This document shows, in pieces, positions 45,475-53,141 of a DNA stretch of 63,585 bases. Location: the NCBI GenBank assembly GCA_050180485.1, contig JBFXED010000024.1, positions 1-63,585 of the forward strand, in the 5' to 3' direction. The stretch's first letter is position 1. The number at the start of each line of letters is the position of its first letter. The notes beneath the pieces are model-generated. The model saw nothing but the letters and a program-made list of their open reading frames with translations. It did not search any database and was not told the DNA's origin. This stretch comes from CADEGL01 sp050180485. Lineage in GTDB: Bacteria > Pseudomonadota > Alphaproteobacteria > CADEGL01. The position numbers and the translations under genes were made by a program.

Positions 45475-45702
45475 ATGCAATGGTTCGATGGTGCGAAGTC
45501 CATTGTGCTAAAGGTCACAGACATCTCCATCGCCCTGCTCGCGCTGGCGATCGTTCTGCAAATCCTCTTCGGTACGGCCATGCCGTTCCTCGGCGGGGAT
45601 ATCGCCAGCAACTTGGTGAGCTTCATCAAATCACTCGGCGACAAGGGGCTTGTCGGCCTCGCGGCGATCGCCGCTGTCGTCTACATCCTCAATAGGCATT
45701 GA
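45475..45702 (+). CDS. 75-residue membrane protein of unknown function (tandem copy 2)
   Basis: This is a paralogue of the preceding gene, with the same length and 41 of 75 residues identical by hand count, gap-free. The central VLQILFGTAMPFLGGDI block is the best conserved part and both ends match (M..FD..K, NRH). Two hydrophobic helices flank a short loop. GGGAGAG precedes the ATG. The 92-bp spacer to copy 1 contains a short GCCGGA/TCCGGC hairpin. Function unknown; candidates include a small subunit of a membrane complex, a pore-forming peptide or a transporter accessory protein. Confidence 0.8.
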   Translation: MQWFDGAKSIVLKVTDISIALLALAIVLQILFGTAMPFLGGDIASNLVSFIKSLGDKGLVGLAAIAAVVYILNRH

Positions 45703-45710
45703 TGCGCTGA

Positions 45711-45737
45711 GGGCCTGCCGCCTCGCGCGGCAGGCCC
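45711..45737 (+). terminator. GC hairpin just after the tandem membrane-protein genes
   Basis: A perfect 10-bp stem GGGCCTGCCG / CGGCAGGCCC with a 7-nt loop begins 8 bp after the second stop. There is no U-run directly after it; it probably acts with the next hairpin. Confidence 0.5.
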
Positions 45738-45756
45738 GCGCCGTATCAGCGAAACG

Positions 45757-45785
45757 AAAAGGGGCGGCTCATAGGCCGCCCCTTT
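45757..45785. terminator. Bidirectional intrinsic terminator between the small membrane proteins and grxD
   Basis: An 8-bp stem GGGGCGGC / GCCGCCCC with loop TCATAG (45761-45782) is flanked by AAAA on the left and TTTA on the right. It can end transcripts from either of the convergent units. Confidence 0.75.
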
Positions 45786-45809
45786 ATGCATCTGAGTCGA
45801 TCCGGCGCG

Positions 45810-46145
45810 TCAGGCCGCGGCGTCGACGCCTTTTTCCTTGAACATCGTCTGCAACTCGCCGGTCTGGAACATCTCGCGGATGATGTCGCAGCCGCCGACG
45901 AACTCGCCCTTCACGTAAAGCTGGGGGATTGTCGGCCAGTTGCTGAATTCCTTGATGCCCTGGCGCAATTCCATGCTCTCCAGCACGTTCACGCCTTTGA
46001 ACTTCACTCCCATGTGGTTCAACACCTGGACCACGGTGGCGGAAAAGCCGCACTGGGGAAACGCCGGGCTGCCCTTCATGAACAGCACCACGTCGTTCTC
46101 GGCGACGTCCTTCTTGATCTGCTCGAAGGCGGGATTGTCGCTCAT
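45810..46145 (-). CDS. grxD: Monothiol glutaredoxin Grx4
   Basis: This CGFS-type glutaredoxin coordinates a 2Fe-2S cluster with glutathione and delivers or senses Fe-S in the cytoplasm. The 111-residue protein has CGFS at 32-35, the WPTIPQLYVKGEFVGGCDII segment and the standard length. It lies directly downstream of bolA (28 bp), its usual partner in Grx4-BolA Fe-S heterodimers, and downstream of purL. Confidence 0.96.
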   Translation of the reverse strand: MSDNPAFEQIKKDVAENDVVLFMKGSPAFPQCGFSATVVQVLNHMGVKFKGVNVLESMELRQGIKEFSNWPTIPQLYVKGEFVGGCDIIREMFQTGELQTMFKEKGVDAAA

Positions 46146-46173
46146 GGTTCCGTCTCGCTCCTTTTCGCGCCCG

Positions 46174-46407
46174 TCAGGCGGGGATGCCTGTCTGTAACGC
46201 CAACGCGTGCAATTGGTTTCCCATCCGGCCCTGCAGGGCCTTGTAGACCATCTGGTGCTGCTGCACCCGGGACTTGCCCTTGAAGGCCTCCGAAATCACG
46301 TGGGCTGCGTAGTGGTCACCGTCGCCGGCCAGATCCTCGATTGTCACCTTGGCGTCGGGGAAGGCTTCCTTGATGAGGCGCTCGATTTCACCAGCGTCCA
46401 TCGCCAT
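46174..46407 (-). CDS. BolA family protein
   Basis: This is a 77-residue BolA/YrbA-type protein that forms a 2Fe-2S complex with monothiol glutaredoxin. The IERLIKEAFPDAKVTIEDLAGDGDHYAAHVIS region and the C-terminal HALAL segment with the conserved His are present. ATG 46407 is preferred over the Met at 46422 (which would overlap purL) and over 46401, because GGGAGG lies 5 nt upstream. It is cotranscribed between purL and grxD. Confidence 0.93.
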   Translation of the reverse strand: MAMDAGEIERLIKEAFPDAKVTIEDLAGDGDHYAAHVISEAFKGKSRVQQHQMVYKALQGRMGNQLHALALQTGIPA

Positions 46408-46418
46408 CGCCGCCTCCC

Positions 46419-48620
46419 TCAACCCGCCATATAGCTCGGCAACCAGCCCTCATGGGCCTTACGCAGCGCTTCGAGCGATATAGGTTCCTGGCCTTCCACT
46501 GTCAACGAAGCGCCGCCCGTGCGGCCGATGGCCTGGGCCGGCACGCCCGCGGCTTTAGCGGCGGCCAGAACCGCGTCGGGTGACTTGGTGGTCAGCAGAT
46601 ATCGCGCTTGGTCTTCGCCGAACAGCCAGCCGTGCACGACAGCGCCCTCGGGCGCCTTTACCGTTGCGCCGCGCTTGCCGGCCAGGGCCATCTCGGCCAG
46701 GGCGACCAGAAGGCCGCCGTCGGACAGGTCGTGGCAGGCCGAGACGCGCCCGCCCAGGATCTCGCCGCGCACGAAATCGCCGTTGCGGCGTTCGGCTGCC
46801 AGATCGACCGGCGGTGGCGCGCCGTCCTCGCGGCCGCAGAGAACGGAGAGATAGACCGAGGCGCCCAGCCAGCCTTTTGTCTCGCCGACCAGGATGATGG
46901 TTTCGCCATCGCCCTTCAGCGCGATGGTCACGGCTTTTTCCACGTCCTGAAACAGGCCGATCGCGCCGATCACGGGCGTGGGGAGGATGCCCTTGCCGTT
47001 GGTCTCGTTGTAGAGCGAGACGTTGCCGGACACGACGGGGAAGTCCAACGTCTTGCAGGCATCCACCATGCCCTCGATGCAACCTACGAACTGGCCCATG
47101 ATTTCGGGCCGCTCGGGGTTGCCGAAATTCATGTTGTCGGTGACGGCCAAGGGCTTGGCGCCCGTCGCGGTCAGGTTGCGCCAGCATTCCGCCACGGCCT
47201 GCGCGCCGCCTCGCTTGGGATCGGCCACGCAATAGCGCGGCGTGCAATCGGTCTTCACCGCCAGACCCTTCTTGGAATCGGGCGCCAAGCGCACCACGGC
47301 GGCGTCGCCACCGGGGCGGATTATCGTGTTGCCCATGACCAGGTGGTCGTACTGGTGCCAGATCCAGGCCTTGCTGGCGATATTGGGGCTGCTCATCAGT
47401 GCGCTCAGCGCCTTGCCCGGCGCGTGCGCGGGCACGTCCTTGGGCGCCAACTCGGGCCGCGCGGGCGTGGGCACCCAGGGCCGGTCATAGAGCGGCGCCT
47501 GGTCGACCAACGGCTGCACCGGGATCTCGGCAACCGTGCGGCTGCCTTCCTTAAGGATCAGCTTGCCGGTCTCGGTCACGCTGCCGATGACGGCGAAATC
47601 CAGCTCCCATTTCTCGAAGATCGCGCGCGCCGCGTCCTCGCGTCCGGGCTTGAGCACGATCAGCATGCGCTCCTGGCTTTCGGACAGCATGATCTCGTAG
47701 GGCGTCATGCCGGTTTCCCGGCGCGGCACCTTGTCCATGTCCAGCTCGACACCAAGCCCGCCGCGTGAGGCCATCTCGACGGACGAGGAGGTCAGGCCTG
47801 CGGCACCCATGTCCTGAATAGCCACGATGGCGTCCGTCGCCATCAGCTCGAGGCACGCCTCCAGCAGGAGCTTCTCGGTGAACGGGTCGCCCACCTGCAC
47901 GGTCGGACGCTTGGCATCGGAGGCGTCGTCGAACTCGGCGGACGCCATGGTCGCGCCATGGATGCCGTCTCGTCCGGTCTTGGAGCCGACATAGACGACG
48001 GGGTTTCCGGGGCCGGACGAGCGCGCGTAGAAGATGCGGTCCGCGCGCGCCAAACCCACGGTCATGGCGTTGACCAGGATGTTGCCGTTGTAGCTCGGGT
48101 GGAACTCGCATTCGCCGGCCACGGTCGGAATGCCCATGCAGTTGCCGTAGCCGCCAATGCCGGAGACGACGCCGCCCACCAGATGCCGCGTCAGCGGATG
48201 GTCCGGGCTGCCGAAGCGCAGCGCATTGAGGTTGGCGATGGGCCGCGCACCCATGGTGAAGACATCGCGCAGGATGCCGCCGACGCCCGTGGCCGCGCCC
48301 TGATACGGCTCGATGAAGGACGGATGGTTGTGGCTCTCGATCTTGAACACGGCGGCCTGACCGTCGCCGATATCGACGACGCCCGCGTTCTCGCCCGGGC
48401 CCTGGATCACCCAGGGCGCCTTGGTGGGCAGAGTCTTCAACCAGCGGCGGGAGGATTTGTAGGAGCAATGCTCGCTCCACATGACGGAGAAGATACCCAA
48501 CTCCGTCAGGTTGGGCGTACGCCCCATGATCTTGAGGATGCGCCCATACTCTTCCTCGGTCAGCCCATGTTCGCGGGCGAGGGCGGCATCGACTTTGGGT
48601 TCGGCGGCCGGCTTGTTCAT
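46419..48620 (-). CDS. purL: Phosphoribosylformylglycinamidine synthase subunit PurL (small type)
   Basis: PurL is the synthetase subunit of the FGAM synthase step in purine synthesis; ATP activates FGAR, and ammonia comes from PurQ with PurS as assembly factor. The 733-residue protein is of the Gram-positive/alphaproteobacterial small type, with SEHCSYKSS near the N-terminus, IESHNHPS, DMGAAGLTSSS and two PurM-like halves. purQ, purS and purC precede it on the minus strand. A 104-bp gap to purQ holds nothing I recognise. Confidence 0.97.
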   Translation of the reverse strand: MNKPAAEPKVDAALAREHGLTEEEYGRILKIMGRTPNLTELGIFSVMWSEHCSYKSSRRWLKTLPTKAPWVIQGPGENAGVVDIGDGQAAVFKIESHNHPSFIEPYQGAATGVGGILRDVFTMGARPIANLNALRFGSPDHPLTRHLVGGVVSGIGGYGNCMGIPTVAGECEFHPSYNGNILVNAMTVGLARADRIFYARSSGPGNPVVYVGSKTGRDGIHGATMASAEFDDASDAKRPTVQVGDPFTEKLLLEACLELMATDAIVAIQDMGAAGLTSSSVEMASRGGLGVELDMDKVPRRETGMTPYEIMLSESQERMLIVLKPGREDAARAIFEKWELDFAVIGSVTETGKLILKEGSRTVAEIPVQPLVDQAPLYDRPWVPTPARPELAPKDVPAHAPGKALSALMSSPNIASKAWIWHQYDHLVMGNTIIRPGGDAAVVRLAPDSKKGLAVKTDCTPRYCVADPKRGGAQAVAECWRNLTATGAKPLAVTDNMNFGNPERPEIMGQFVGCIEGMVDACKTLDFPVVSGNVSLYNETNGKGILPTPVIGAIGLFQDVEKAVTIALKGDGETIILVGETKGWLGASVYLSVLCGREDGAPPPVDLAAERRNGDFVRGEILGGRVSACHDLSDGGLLVALAEMALAGKRGATVKAPEGAVVHGWLFGEDQARYLLTTKSPDAVLAAAKAAGVPAQAIGRTGGASLTVEGQEPISLEALRKAHEGWLPSYMAG

Positions 48621-48724
48621 CGGTCGGTCTCTGCGATCAGTGCCTGGAGCCGCTGTTGGGGGTGCGCGAGCGGCCGCGTTGGGTCAGAAGCGAAAGTTCT
48701 GGTTTGCGTTGGATCGAGGAACGA

Positions 48725-49423
48725 TCACGAGAGCGATTTGGCCAGGCCGTCGAAGAACCCCTTGCCGTCGGTTCCGCCATGCAGCGGATCGACCGCGTTT
48801 TCCGGATGGGGCATCAGGCCCAGGACGGTCTTGGTTTCGTTGAAGATGCCGGCGATGCGGCGGGCGGAACCGTTGGGATTGCCGTCGTTCTGAGCCGACA
48901 GCCCGTCACCGGTTCCGGCTACGTAGCGGAAGGCGACCTGGCCATTGCCTTCGATGCGGTCCAGCGTCTCTTTGTCGGCGAAGTAGTTGCCATCGTTGTG
49001 GGCGACCGGGATGCGGATGACCTGGCCTTCCTCATAACCGGCGGTGAAGATCGATTGCGACGTTTCCACGCGCAGATGAACGTCGCCGCATAGGAACTTG
49101 AGACCGGCGTTGCGCATCAGGACGCCGGGCAGAAGCCCGGCCTCGGTCAGGATCTGGAAGCCATTGCAGATGCCGACCACCGGCGTGCCGGCCTTCGCGC
49201 GTTCGACGATCGCGCGCAGAATGGGCGAGTGCGCGGCCATGGCCCCGGTGCGCAGATAGTCGCCGTAGGAGAAGCCGCCGGGCACCACGATCAGATCGAC
49301 GGCGGGCAACTCGGTCTCTCGGTGCCAAATCATCAGCGGTTTCTTGCCGGTCGCCGCGCGCAACGCTTCGGCCGCATCGTTCTCACGGTTGGTTCCGGGA
49401 AAAACGACGATGGCGGACTTCAT
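48725..49423 (-). CDS. purQ: Phosphoribosylformylglycinamidine synthase glutaminase subunit PurQ
   Basis: This class I glutamine amidotransferase supplies ammonia to PurL. The 232-residue protein has VVPGGFSYGDYLR, the nucleophile elbow GICNGFQ (catalytic Cys), and the His-Glu end GLMPHPENA. It lies between purS and purL in the order purC-purS-purQ-purL. Confidence 0.97.
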   Translation of the reverse strand: MKSAIVVFPGTNRENDAAEALRAATGKKPLMIWHRETELPAVDLIVVPGGFSYGDYLRTGAMAAHSPILRAIVERAKAGTPVVGICNGFQILTEAGLLPGVLMRNAGLKFLCGDVHLRVETSQSIFTAGYEEGQVIRIPVAHNDGNYFADKETLDRIEGNGQVAFRYVAGTGDGLSAQNDGNPNGSARRIAGIFNETKTVLGLMPHPENAVDPLHGGTDGKGFFDGLAKSLS

Positions 49424-49463
49424 GGCGCGGCGTATCCGATTGCAGGGGGCGGCAGGCGCAGCC

Positions 49464-49706
49464 TCACTGGCCGACCTCGATCGCGTAATTCTCGATCACC
49501 GTGTTGGCCAGGAGCTTCTTGCACATCTCATCGAGCTGGGCGCGGGCGCGATTCGCATCCGTCTCCTTCAGGTCGATCTCGATGTACTTGCCCTGGCGCA
49601 CGTCGTCGATGCCGCCGAAGCCGAAGCCCGAAAGGGCGTGCTGAATCGCCTTGCCCTGGGGATCGAGCACGCCGGGCTTGAGGGTGATGTGGATGCGGGC
49701 CTTCAC
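49464..49706 (-). CDS. purS: Phosphoribosylformylglycinamidine synthase subunit PurS
   Basis: PurS is the small dimeric factor that joins PurL and PurQ. The 80-residue protein has the family pattern: ITLKPGVLDPQGKAIQHAL, then GKYIEIDL and the C-terminal CKKLLANTVIENYAIEV. It starts with GTG at 49706, 16 bp after the purC stop. Confidence 0.96.
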   Translation of the reverse strand: MKARIHITLKPGVLDPQGKAIQHALSGFGFGGIDDVRQGKYIEIDLKETDANRARAQLDEMCKKLLANTVIENYAIEVGQ

Positions 49707-49722
49707 GGTCTACTTGCCTCGC

Positions 49723-50487
49723 TCACTGCATGGTGGCCGGGCCCTTGAGGTCGCGCGGTCCCGCCTCGGGCAGGATGCCAAGGCGGCGCGCCACCTCTTG
49801 GTACGCCTCGACCACGTTTCCGAGATCACGACGGAACCGGTCCTTGTCCATCTTCTCGCTGGTTTTCAAATCCCACAGGCGCGCGCTGTCGGGCGAGATC
49901 TCGTCCGCCAAGACGATGCGCATCTCGTCGTTGTTCCACAGACGGCCGAACTCCAGCTTGAAGTCCACCAGCCGGATCCCGACGCCGAAGAACAGGCCCG
50001 AGAGGAAATCATTGATGCGCAACGACAGGTTCACCATGTCGTCCAAATCCTGAGGCGCCGCCCAGCCGAACGCCGTGATGTGCTCTTCCGACACCATCGG
50101 ATCGCCCAGCTCGTCGTTCTTGTAATAGTACTCGATGATCGAGCGGGGCAGGGCCGTGCCTTCGGCGATGCCCAGGCGCTTGGAGATCGAGCCCGCGGCC
50201 ACGTTCCGCACCACTAACTCGATTGGGATGATCTCGACCTCGCGGATCAGCTGCTCGCGCATATTGAGGCGGCGCACGAAATGGGTCGGCACGCCGATCT
50301 CCGCGAGGCGCGTCATCAGATGCTCGGAGATTCGGTTGTTGATGACGCCCTTGCCCGTGATGATGCCTTTCTTCTGGGCGTTGAAGGCGGTGGCGTCGTC
50401 CTTGAAATACTGGACGAGCGTGCCCGGCTCGGGGCCCTCGTAAAGGATCTTGGCCTTGCCTTCGTAGATGCGCTTGCGTCGCGACAT
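49723..50487 (-). CDS. purC: Phosphoribosylaminoimidazole-succinocarboxamide synthase
   Basis: SAICAR synthase joins aspartate to CAIR with ATP. The 254-residue protein begins MSRRKRIYEGKAKILYEG and has the family segments VPTHFVRRLN, VPIELVVRN-like IPIELVVRNVAAGS, and IRLVDFKLEFG. The frame extends to 50571, but ATG 50487 gives the family N-terminus. It is the first gene of the purC-purS-purQ-purL-bolA-grxD run. Confidence 0.97.
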   Translation of the reverse strand: MSRRKRIYEGKAKILYEGPEPGTLVQYFKDDATAFNAQKKGIITGKGVINNRISEHLMTRLAEIGVPTHFVRRLNMREQLIREVEIIPIELVVRNVAAGSISKRLGIAEGTALPRSIIEYYYKNDELGDPMVSEEHITAFGWAAPQDLDDMVNLSLRINDFLSGLFFGVGIRLVDFKLEFGRLWNNDEMRIVLADEISPDSARLWDLKTSEKMDKDRFRRDLGNVVEAYQEVARRLGILPEAGPRDLKGPATMQ

Positions 50488-50639
50488 GGAGGTCCGTCTC
50501 GTTGGGCGGAACGGACCGGGCGGGCGGCCCGGAAGGCGTCCTGACGCCTGGATCGACCCCTCATATAGCAACTGCGGACGACCCTGACAACGCGCCGGAC
50601 GGGCGCGAATAGCGCCAGTGGATCAAAGGTTTGCGCGTA

Positions 50640-51404
50640 TCAGTCCACGAGCGCCACGGGTTCGTAGCGCGCCCGGTCGGGGCGCCCCGCGGCATAGAGC
50701 CAGATAGTGCGCCTGCGCTCCGCTCCGGCCGCCGGCAGGGCGATCAGGGACGACGAAACCGTGCCGAAGCCGCGTTCCGTCACAATGGTCATGGCGCCGT
50801 CCTCGCCGCCGCCGTCCGCGATCTCGCGGCTGGCCAGGAGGGCTTGCCACGCCGCCCAGTCGCCTGTTTCGGGATCGGGCGCCGAGGCGCGCTCGAAGCG
50901 CGGCAGGTAAGTGCCGATGCGCCCGGAGGATATGTCGTTGCGGTCGTAGGCCGTCAGCATGGACAGGCCAGGGGGCAACTCGAACAGCTGCACCACGGCC
51001 GGGCCTTCGCGCCCCAGGCCCTTGAGCCAATAGGCATCGCGGTTGTCGGCCACGAACAGGTTGAAGGCGCGGTAGGCGCGCGCATCCAGGTGGGCCAACG
51101 CTTCCGCCGCATCCTTGGCGTCGGCGTGATCGAGCGCTTCCAGGACCAGTTCGCCCCGGCTGCGTACCCCGGCGGCGGGGCCCAGTGAACCGCGCCGGTT
51201 CATCACCCCCGCCACGACCCCTTCGTCGTTCACGCCCAACCAGGTTCCACCGGCCAGCTCGTCCTGTCCCGCGACCACGTTGGACCGGTCGGGCCAATGG
51301 CGGGCGGGGCCCTTGGTCGGCCGGTCGAGCATTTCGTCGCGGTTGGCGGCGACCAAAATGGGCCAGGAATGGCTCGGCCGGCGCAAAATGATGACACTGC
51401 ACAT
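50640..51404 (-). CDS. NRDE (TANGO2-like) family protein
   Basis: This 254-residue protein has Cys2 (MCSVIIL) and the NRDE motif (AANRDE, about residues 19-24), followed by GTWLGVNDEGVVAGVMNRRG, all typical of the NRDE/TANGO2 family. The Cys2 position and sequence suggest an N-terminal-nucleophile-like fold. Bacterial members have no settled function; TANGO2/HRG-9-type proteins have been linked to heme mobilisation in eukaryotes. It sits between purC and the zeta gene, divergent from the latter. Confidence 0.85.
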   Translation of the reverse strand: MCSVIILRRPSHSWPILVAANRDEMLDRPTKGPARHWPDRSNVVAGQDELAGGTWLGVNDEGVVAGVMNRRGSLGPAAGVRSRGELVLEALDHADAKDAAEALAHLDARAYRAFNLFVADNRDAYWLKGLGREGPAVVQLFELPPGLSMLTAYDRNDISSGRIGTYLPRFERASAPDPETGDWAAWQALLASREIADGGGEDGAMTIVTERGFGTVSSSLIALPAAGAERRRTIWLYAAGRPDRARYEPVALVD

Positions 51405-51504
51405 GCGGTGATTTTCCGTTCGACAAACCCGTCCGATGCACTAAATAACATGCCGACGGCCGCGCGGTGCCGCTGGCTTACGACTGGGAAAGGAAGAAAC
51501 CGGA

Positions 51505-51828
51505 ATGGCGTCCTTCGAGGAACGGGAAAAGGGCTTTGAGGCCAAGTACAAGAACGACCAGGACAAGCTCTTCAAGATCACCGCGCGGCGCAACAAGCTA
51601 CTCGGCCTGTGGGCGGCCGGCCAGATGGGCCTGAAAGGCGCGGACGCCGAGGTCTATGCCAAGGAAGTGGTCGTGGCCGACTTCCAGAAGCCGGGCGCGG
51701 ACGACGTAATCGAAAAGGTCGTGAGCGACTTCAAGAAGCGCGGCATCGCCATCGAGGCGCACAAGGTGCGCCACGAGCTGCAGAGATTCGCGCTCGAGGC
51801 CGAGGCCCAGATCAACACGGTGGGCTGA
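51505..51828 (+). CDS. DUF1476 protein, F1-ATPase inhibitor zeta homologue
   Basis: This is a 107-residue helical protein matching the alphaproteobacterial zeta subunit that inhibits ATP hydrolysis by F1Fo-ATP synthase (described in Paracoccus). The N-terminal FEEREKGFEAKYKNDQDKLF contains the inhibitory region, and ARRNKLLGLWAAGQMGL is a family signature. An AGGAAG site precedes the ATG. Location beside purine synthesis genes is a recurring alphaproteobacterial arrangement. Confidence 0.93.
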   Translation: MASFEEREKGFEAKYKNDQDKLFKITARRNKLLGLWAAGQMGLKGADAEVYAKEVVVADFQKPGADDVIEKVVSDFKKRGIAIEAHKVRHELQRFALEAEAQINTVG

Positions 51829-51848
51829 CGGCCAATATTTGGGTTTCG

Positions 51849-51884
51849 AAACCCCCTTCGCCCCGGGGCGGAGGGGGTTTTCAT
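51849..51884. terminator. Bidirectional intrinsic terminator between the zeta gene and the M24 gene
   Basis: AAACCCCCT (51849-51857) pairs with AGGGGGTTT (51872-51880), continued inward by GC pairs around a CCGG loop and followed on the plus strand by a T. The stem is about 14 bp including one G-U. It ends at the stop codon of the minus-strand M24 gene, where TTTCG lies downstream on that strand. Confidence 0.75.
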
Positions 51885-53131
51885 CGGCCCGCGACGATCA
51901 ATTCCAGCGGCACGTTCGAAAGCACGCGCGTGCCAGCCGGCGTATAGACCACCGTGTCGATCAGGCCGGTGTCGAAGTTGCTCTCGAAATTCGTGACCAT
52001 GTTGGGCTCGAAAACACGGTCGAGATACTTCGTGTCGCGCACATTGTAGTAGAACTCGCCGACCCAGTCGGGCGGCAAGCTGATGCCCAGCTCGTAGCCC
52101 AGGCCCCAGCCCGGTTGGTCCCATAGACCCACGTCTTCGTAATAGCGGCGGAGGATCTTGATCACCTCCGCCACGGTCATGCCGGACTTCACCTCGGTCC
52201 GGATGACGTCGAAGACGCCCGCCGCGCGGCTGTAGCGGTCAACCAGCCCCTTGGGCGGCTCGCCGATCGTGTAGCAGCGCTCGACATTGGCGTGATAGCG
52301 GTGGAACACGCCGCAGATATCGGCCTTCAGCACTTCATTGGCGCGGATCTTCCGGCGCCCCGCCATGGTGTGGCCGGTCAGCACCGGCCGGTCGTTCAAG
52401 ATCGGCGTTGAGTTGAACACGGGAATCAACGCCGACAGTTCGCCGCCTTCCTTGGCCATGGCGTTGACGCATTCGCCGAACAAATCCAACTCGGTGATGC
52501 CTTCGCGCATGTATTCCTTGATGCGCTTGTGGCCGGCCTCGGCGATGCGCGCGGCGCGCTCCAGCACCGCGATCTCGCGTGGCGATTTTACCCGGCGCGC
52601 ACGCCGGACGGTCGCGCTGCCATCGACCACCGTGCAGCCCGCGCCCGTGAATAGCACCTCGAACATCTTGCTGATGGCGGGGTTGGGCAGATAGGACCAG
52701 AACTCCAGCCCCACGCGCCCCTTCAGCCAGCCCTTGGCGGTCAGTTCGCGCTTGATGAACGCCAGATTGTCGTCGGCTTCGCGCGAAGTGAAGAAACGGT
52801 TATCGGTCGAAACCGAGTTCTTGGCCAGGACCGGCGCTTCGAACGGCGCGTCGAAGAAGATGAACTCGTCGGAATCGACGTGGACCGCGGTGCCGTAAAG
52901 CTGCGGATACCGCATAGGGCTGTTGCCCTTGTACCAAGAGCAGACCAGGCCATGCAGCCAAGCGGCGGCTTCGGGCGTCGTGATCCACAAGAGGTCGATC
53001 TTGGCGTCCGCCATCAGGCCGCGCAGACGGCGCAGCCGGTCCTTGTACTCCTCCGGCGGAAAGGCCAGGTCGCGCTCAAGGTGCTCGAGCCCGGCCAGAC
53101 TTCCGGGCGCCAGTCCGATCACTTCGGCCAT
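51881..53131 (-). CDS. M24-fold hydrolase, creatinase-like (second paralogue)
   Basis: This 416-residue protein has a creatinase-type N-terminal domain (about 20-180) and a C-terminal pita-bread domain. Expected M24 metal ligands are largely absent: LKADICGVFHRYHANVERCY keeps one Asp but has Ala-Asn at the second, and GYELGISLPPDW lacks the Gly-His motif. Like the protein at 16099-17271 it ends with a PPDW segment, suggesting a metal-independent C-N hydrolase. The frame is open to 53305 through purB; ATG 53131 is chosen because of an AGGAGA site and a position 10 bp after the purB stop. Confidence 0.82.
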   Translation of the reverse strand: MAEVIGLAPGSLAGLEHLERDLAFPPEEYKDRLRRLRGLMADAKIDLLWITTPEAAAWLHGLVCSWYKGNSPMRYPQLYGTAVHVDSDEFIFFDAPFEAPVLAKNSVSTDNRFFTSREADDNLAFIKRELTAKGWLKGRVGLEFWSYLPNPAISKMFEVLFTGAGCTVVDGSATVRRARRVKSPREIAVLERAARIAEAGHKRIKEYMREGITELDLFGECVNAMAKEGGELSALIPVFNSTPILNDRPVLTGHTMAGRRKIRANEVLKADICGVFHRYHANVERCYTIGEPPKGLVDRYSRAAGVFDVIRTEVKSGMTVAEVIKILRRYYEDVGLWDQPGWGLGYELGISLPPDWVGEFYYNVRDTKYLDRVFEPNMVTNFESNFDTGLIDTVVYTPAGTRVLSNVPLELIVAGR

Positions 53132-53141
53132 GGCGTCTCTC

